From: Methanobacteriota archaeon
GTDB taxonomy: Archaea; Thermoplasmatota; Poseidoniia; Poseidoniales; Poseidoniaceae
Direction of reading: 5' to 3'
DNA length: 8,528 nt
Assembly: GCA_018623995.1 (NCBI GenBank)
Contig: JAAZUV010000050.1
Coordinates: 1 to 8,528, forward strand
A model generated the notes under the pieces. That model was not told the DNA's origin. It made no database searches and saw only the letters and a list, made by a program, of their open reading frames with translations. This document shows positions 5,514 through 8,528 of the stretch, in pieces (the stretch's first letter is position 1; every line of letters starts with the position of its first letter). Made by a program: the position numbers and the translations under genes.

Positions 5514-7280
5514 GGGAGAGATGCACGTAGAGCACTCGGTCTCGTATGCATTATGATGCTCGCTCCACTCTCTGGTTGCTTTGGAGAAGGTGACGATAAT
5601 GGGCGGATTGGAGAAAATGATGTTACCGTCACACCTGAAACGCTCATTGGTGGAATTTTCCAAGGCCTTACAATTTCTGCTGATCGTGATCTCTCAGCCT
5701 TTGTTCCATATTTGATGATGAATCCTGACACGGGTTTTGTCCAAAATTCAACTGTGGTTGATCTGAAAGCAGGGGAGAGCGTTTTGCTCACAGTTCTTGC
5801 ACCGCCTCGAACCGATACTGCGGTTGTTCTGCTTGGAGATTACGGACGTGAAAATTGGCCAATTCGTGATCTCAACGAATCTTGGAAAACATGGTGGGAG
5901 CGAGGAGGTTATGGTGACAAGAGTTCCCAGGGAATTACCCGAATCGTCGGCGATAATGGGACACTGGATACTGTGCAAGCATCCAACTCAAATGGTGGTG
6001 CTGTTACACCAGTTCTTCTCTCTATCATGCGCCCAGAAGCCCCTGGTTTTTCAGAGGCGGAAGGTAGTCGCCACTCAACTGGAATGGTTGATGGTCGAAC
6101 CGTTTTCAATTACATCAATGTAATGTCGGACGAAACGCCCGACCCAACAGATCTTGCTGACGGTGCCGTAGGTTATCTCGATCGCTGGGCAGGGCAAGGG
6201 AATGCCGCATACGAAGATGCTGCCCAGTATCTCATCCAGACCATGGAGAATTTTGGGCTTGAAGTTATCACGCAGCGGTTTGTTTACGATTCACTGATGA
6301 CAGGTTCTCAAAATCCAGAGGCGTACAACATATGCGGATACCGTTGGGGTGAAGTGGATCGCGACAAGTGGATGGTCTTTGGAGCTCATTTCGACATTGC
6401 GCCTCCGATCAACGGCGGTATGCTCGACCCTCATATCTTTGGAAGAACGTACGGTACACGTGTTGGTGCCTACGACAATACAGCAGGTACAAGCATGGTT
6501 CTGACAGTAGCAGAAGCCATGGCTGATCACAGCACTCGAAACACAATGGTATTCTGCTTATGGTCTGGAGAAGAGGGTGGAAAGCGAGGTAGTGATTTTT
6601 GGACCGATTATTGGGTCAAAGAAGACAATCCGAACGTCGAGGTAACCAATTACGTCAATCTTGACATGGCTGGCGTGAACTGGCCTGGTGGCGGCGGTGC
6701 ACCGTGTGGAGATGGACACGGTGGAGGGGAAGGGAATTGCGACCCAGAACCACAAGTCGATCCAGATGGTTATCCTAAGGATGAGGAAGTTTGGCCAATG
6801 CGTGTTTACATCGGGCCAAGTCTCGATCACGATGTCATGAATCAACCAGGAATGGTGGGTTTGGCTATGTGGATTGGTTCGGATGCTATTGGCGTTGAAG
6901 AACAAATGTCTCCACTACTCGGAGAAGGGTATGATGCGGAAACGTGGAAGGTTGACGATTGGATGGCCAAAGATCGTCCAGAAATTATTGTGTATGAAGA
7001 TACGACTGCGCGCTCAGATCACGCAACATTCCAAGACAATCTTGGGACCGTTACAATGGGATTCGGTGGACTTGTCGATGGGTATTGGTGTTACCATCAA
7101 ACATGCGATACAGTCGATGAGATGATTGATTGGATGGACACAACCGGGAAAGACTACGGTGAAGAGCAGAGTGGAACGAGTAACCTCGTTGATGCACTTG
7201 ATACAATTACATGGTGGGCAACATACTCGTTCTTCCATCTCGATGAAGACCCAATAAGGAATGCATACTTGGATGAGTGA
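5511..7280 (+). CDS. Secreted M28-family zinc aminopeptidase lipoprotein
   Basis: This 589-residue protein starts with a lipoprotein signal: R6-R7, a hydrophobic core, and lipobox L-S-G-C with the lipidated cysteine at 23, then an acidic linker. Residues 24-215 form an N-terminal region of unclear fold. The M28 peptidase domain runs from about 218 to the end. All five zinc ligands are present: H293 (AHFD), D322 (GAYDN), E355 (WSGEEGG), D385 (NLDMAG) and H504 (RSDH); E354 is the expected catalytic base. The typical late motif C527-Y-H-Q-T-C532-D-T probably forms a disulfide. Between D385 and H504 is a long insert with a Gly-rich segment, two cysteines (C399, C410), and DPDGYPKDE, resembling a calcium-binding loop. 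It should release N-terminal amino acids from peptides at the outer face of the membrane. No Shine-Dalgarno site precedes the ATG, so the mRNA may be leaderless. Confidence 0.93.
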   Translation: MGRDARRALGLVCIMMLAPLSGCFGEGDDNGRIGENDVTVTPETLIGGIFQGLTISADRDLSAFVPYLMMNPDTGFVQNSTVVDLKAGESVLLTVLAPPRTDTAVVLLGDYGRENWPIRDLNESWKTWWERGGYGDKSSQGITRIVGDNGTLDTVQASNSNGGAVTPVLLSIMRPEAPGFSEAEGSRHSTGMVDGRTVFNYINVMSDETPDPTDLADGAVGYLDRWAGQGNAAYEDAAQYLIQTMENFGLEVITQRFVYDSLMTGSQNPEAYNICGYRWGEVDRDKWMVFGAHFDIAPPINGGMLDPHIFGRTYGTRVGAYDNTAGTSMVLTVAEAMADHSTRNTMVFCLWSGEEGGKRGSDFWTDYWVKEDNPNVEVTNYVNLDMAGVNWPGGGGAPCGDGHGGGEGNCDPEPQVDPDGYPKDEEVWPMRVYIGPSLDHDVMNQPGMVGLAMWIGSDAIGVEEQMSPLLGEGYDAETWKVDDWMAKDRPEIIVYEDTTARSDHATFQDNLGTVTMGFGGLVDGYWCYHQTCDTVDEMIDWMDTTGKDYGEEQSGTSNLVDALDTITWWATYSFFHLDEDPIRNAYLDE

Positions 7281-7294
7281 TTGATTCATTTTTC

Positions 7295-7303
7295 TTTATT
7301 AAA
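7295..7303 (+). promoter_or_regulatory. TATA box for the acidic-tail gene
   Basis: TTTATTAAA is centred at 7299, in a T-rich stretch just after the M28 stop codon. A transcription start about 26 nt later, near 7325, would leave a short leader containing GAGG (7331-7334) before ATG at 7342. The T-rich run (7288-7300) could also terminate the M28 transcript, since archaeal termination occurs at T-tracts. Confidence 0.5.
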
Positions 7304-7330
7304 GGCACACAAGTTATATGCAAACGTCGC

Positions 7331-7334
7331 GAGG
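7331..7334 (+). promoter_or_regulatory. Shine-Dalgarno site supporting the 7342 start
   Basis: GAGG lies 7 nt before ATG at 7342, the same spacing as several other genes here. The alternative ATG at 7318 has none. The site lies mostly in the loop of a short GC-rich inverted repeat (TCGCG-AGG-CGCGA, 7327-7339). Confidence 0.5.
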
Positions 7335-7341
7335 CGCGAGT

Positions 7342-7884
7342 ATGGAAGATGGTCAAACGCCCTTTGCGAATTGGGTCAAAATGAATGCCTCGACCGCAAA
7401 TTTACTCTCAATTATCATGTTGATTTTTGCAGCATGGGCGGCAGTTGAAATCGTCACGAACGTTGTTGGTAACGAAGTCCCACCAGTCACGGGAACAGAA
7501 GTGCCAGGTGATGATCAACGAACCAACGATGGGAAGATTATCGGGCTTGGTGCCGTTGCTGGAACACTCGGCCTCGTTTTGCAACTACTTATTCCGCGAG
7601 AAGAATCAGAAACTATTGTTGAATCTGAACCTGAAGAGGATGAAGAAATCGATGAAGTCGTGGACATCATGATGGAAGATATCGAGTCCGATGATGAAAG
7701 TGGAGAAGAATCTGAGGAAGAACAAGAAATCTCTGAAGACGAAATCGTCGAAGAAGATTCAACTGACGATGGGGATAGCCTTGAAGAGGAAGACCAAGTC
7801 GTTGAAGATGAAGCCGAGGAGACTCCTGATGAAGAAGCTCCTGAAGAAGAGGAAAAAACTCCTGTCAAGAAAAAGAAGTTTTGA
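7342..7884 (+). CDS. Two-TM protein with long acidic tail, unknown function
   Basis: Read from ATG at 7342, this is a 180-residue protein. Two hydrophobic helices lie at about residues 19-40 (NLLSIIMLIFAAWAAVEIV) and 63-82 (KIIGLGAVAGTLGLVLQLLI), joined by a polar loop of about 22 residues containing VPPVTGTEVPGDD. From residue 83 the protein is a roughly 90-residue tail dominated by Glu and Asp, ending in basic KKKKF. The tail is low-complexity and probably disordered. With two helices, both ends would face the same side, and basic residues near them suggest the cytoplasm. I recognise no family. Acidic tails of this kind often bind basic proteins or cations, but no role can be assigned. ATG at 7318 would add eight residues but lies before the predicted transcription start. 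The next gene follows after 11 nt, so the two likely form an operon. Confidence 0.75.
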   Translation: MEDGQTPFANWVKMNASTANLLSIIMLIFAAWAAVEIVTNVVGNEVPPVTGTEVPGDDQRTNDGKIIGLGAVAGTLGLVLQLLIPREESETIVESEPEEDEEIDEVVDIMMEDIESDDESGEESEEEQEISEDEIVEEDSTDDGDSLEEEDQVVEDEAEETPDEEAPEEEEKTPVKKKKF

Positions 7885-7889
7885 GGTGA
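7883..7889 (+). promoter_or_regulatory. Shine-Dalgarno site overlapping the preceding stop codon
   Basis: GAGGTGA matches the archaeal optimum GGAGGTGAT over seven bases and lies 6 nt before ATG at 7896. Its first two bases belong to the TGA stop (7882-7884) of the acidic-tail gene, favouring translational coupling. Confidence 0.7.
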
Positions 7890-7895
7890 AGAACA

Positions 7896-8528
7896 ATGTG
7901 GGAACATCGAGCAGTATCGCATAAGCAATTTAAACAAAGTGGACGAATTACACCAACTGAAACCTATGTTCAGTTGATGGATAAAGTCGAGGACTCCGTC
8001 AAAGAAGCACAAAAGATGCCATTTGATCATGAAGAATTCCTCAAGTACATTCCAACACAAGGACCTTGGGAACCTATTCATGAAACAGACGATACGAAGG
8101 GAGACCCACGTACACGATACATCGGTCCAGGTCGCCCAAAGTTGCTCAACACCAACCTTTTCCTAGGTTCGACATGGATTGAATCTGAGCGATTTAAGTT
8201 CGAACGTCGAATCAGCACACTCTCTGACTTCCTCAAGCAAAAGACGGTTGTCAATGCAAACATGTGGACGCCAAAACAACTTGTAACCACACAGACGTTC
8301 TTCTTCTGTTCAACAGGCGATGAAGAGCGATTGGGTGGTTCTATGCTCACTGGTGAAACCGTATCAAGTGGCCACCCATTCCTAGGTGATGGTGGTGATG
8401 AAGATGGTGTTGCTGAGTGGGAACCAATCCTCTGGGGCCTCGGACACCGTGGTGTCGTGCCAGACTCCGATCCACAAGACAAGGTCTACTATCCTTCGTT
8501 GATGCACCGTGGTGTAGCGTTCAACAAC
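7896..8528 (+). CDS. Hypothetical protein, N-terminal 211 residues (runs off the right edge)
   Basis: An uninterrupted frame begins at ATG 7896 and continues to the window end, 211 codons with no stop. Its ribosome-binding site is near-optimal (GAGGTGA, 6 nt upstream). The protein starts MWEHRAVSHKQFKQSGRI and looks soluble, with no signal peptide or hydrophobic helix in the visible part. It has a charged, probably helical front (residues 20-60). A mixed region follows with RYIGPGRPKLLNTNLFLGST (about 76-95), then glycine- and acid-rich turns (HPFLGDGGDEDGVAEWEP, about 162-179). I do not recognise the family. It lies 11 nt after the acidic-tail membrane protein, so a joint function is likely, for example a soluble partner recruited to the membrane; this is a guess. 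Translation of the whole gene is needed to judge length. Confidence 0.82.
   Translation, partial: MWEHRAVSHKQFKQSGRITPTETYVQLMDKVEDSVKEAQKMPFDHEEFLKYIPTQGPWEPIHETDDTKGDPRTRYIGPGRPKLLNTNLFLGSTWIESERFKFERRISTLSDFLKQKTVVNANMWTPKQLVTTQTFFFCSTGDEERLGGSMLTGETVSSGHPFLGDGGDEDGVAEWEPILWGLGHRGVVPDSDPQDKVYYPSLMHRGVAFNN

Noticed and set aside
7515..8081. 188-codon Ser-rich open frame on the minus strand
   Set aside because: It is the antisense shadow of the Glu/Asp-rich tail, since GAA/GAT codons reverse to Ser/Phe/Ile codons. It also overlaps two well-supported plus-strand genes.
8078..8482. 134-codon open frame on the minus strand
   Set aside because: It lies wholly antisense to the right-edge gene, which has a near-optimal ribosome-binding site and no stop in 211 codons.

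Overview
The window looks like a chromosomal segment of an uncultured archaeon. The best guess is a marine Euryarchaeote of the Poseidoniales (Marine Group II) type. This is an inference. It rests on strong Shine-Dalgarno sites matching the archaeal GGAGGUGAU pattern, often about 7 nt before the start codon, on an archaeal-style TATA element, on a lipobox-bearing M28 peptidase, and on dense packing at moderate GC. No rRNA, tRNA, CRISPR array, insertion sequence or integrase is visible, and no gene looks transferred on base composition.

Layout. Positions 1-439 hold the 5' part of an unrecognised gene on the minus strand, cut by the window edge. A divergent intergenic region (440-612), with a perfect 8-bp inverted repeat, separates it from a plus-strand cluster. 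That cluster holds a membrane-anchored TPR scaffold (613-2886), a peroxiredoxin-like thioredoxin-fold protein with a CxxC (2929-3468), and a VOC/glyoxalase-fold protein with an N-terminal four-cysteine DUF1289-like module (3473-3973). The VOC stop codon directly abuts the stop of a minus-strand pair: a four-TM protein of unknown function (5351-4881) followed by a NaChBac/BacNav-type voltage-gated sodium channel (4774-3974). A second divergent region (5352-5510) leads to a large secreted M28 zinc aminopeptidase lipoprotein (5511-7280). A short TATA-containing gap then precedes a two-gene unit: a two-TM protein with a long acidic tail (7342-7884), and an unrecognised soluble protein running off the right edge (7896-8528).

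How the genes may work together. The TPR/Prx-like/VOC cluster is probably one transcript with translational coupling at its last junction, and suggests a redox or electrophile-handling role; this is inference. The sodium channel and its upstream four-TM neighbour may be co-expressed. The M28 lipoprotein fits extracellular peptide degradation in a heterotrophic lifestyle. The most notable items are the complete BacNav channel in a probably archaeal genome, its perfect 9-bp triplication in the S4 voltage sensor, the DUF1289-like/VOC fusion, and a hairpin that encloses the start codon of the Prx-like gene.

Limits: no homology search was run. Family calls come from reading motifs, and several starts were moved from the longest open frame to an internal codon with a better ribosome-binding site.
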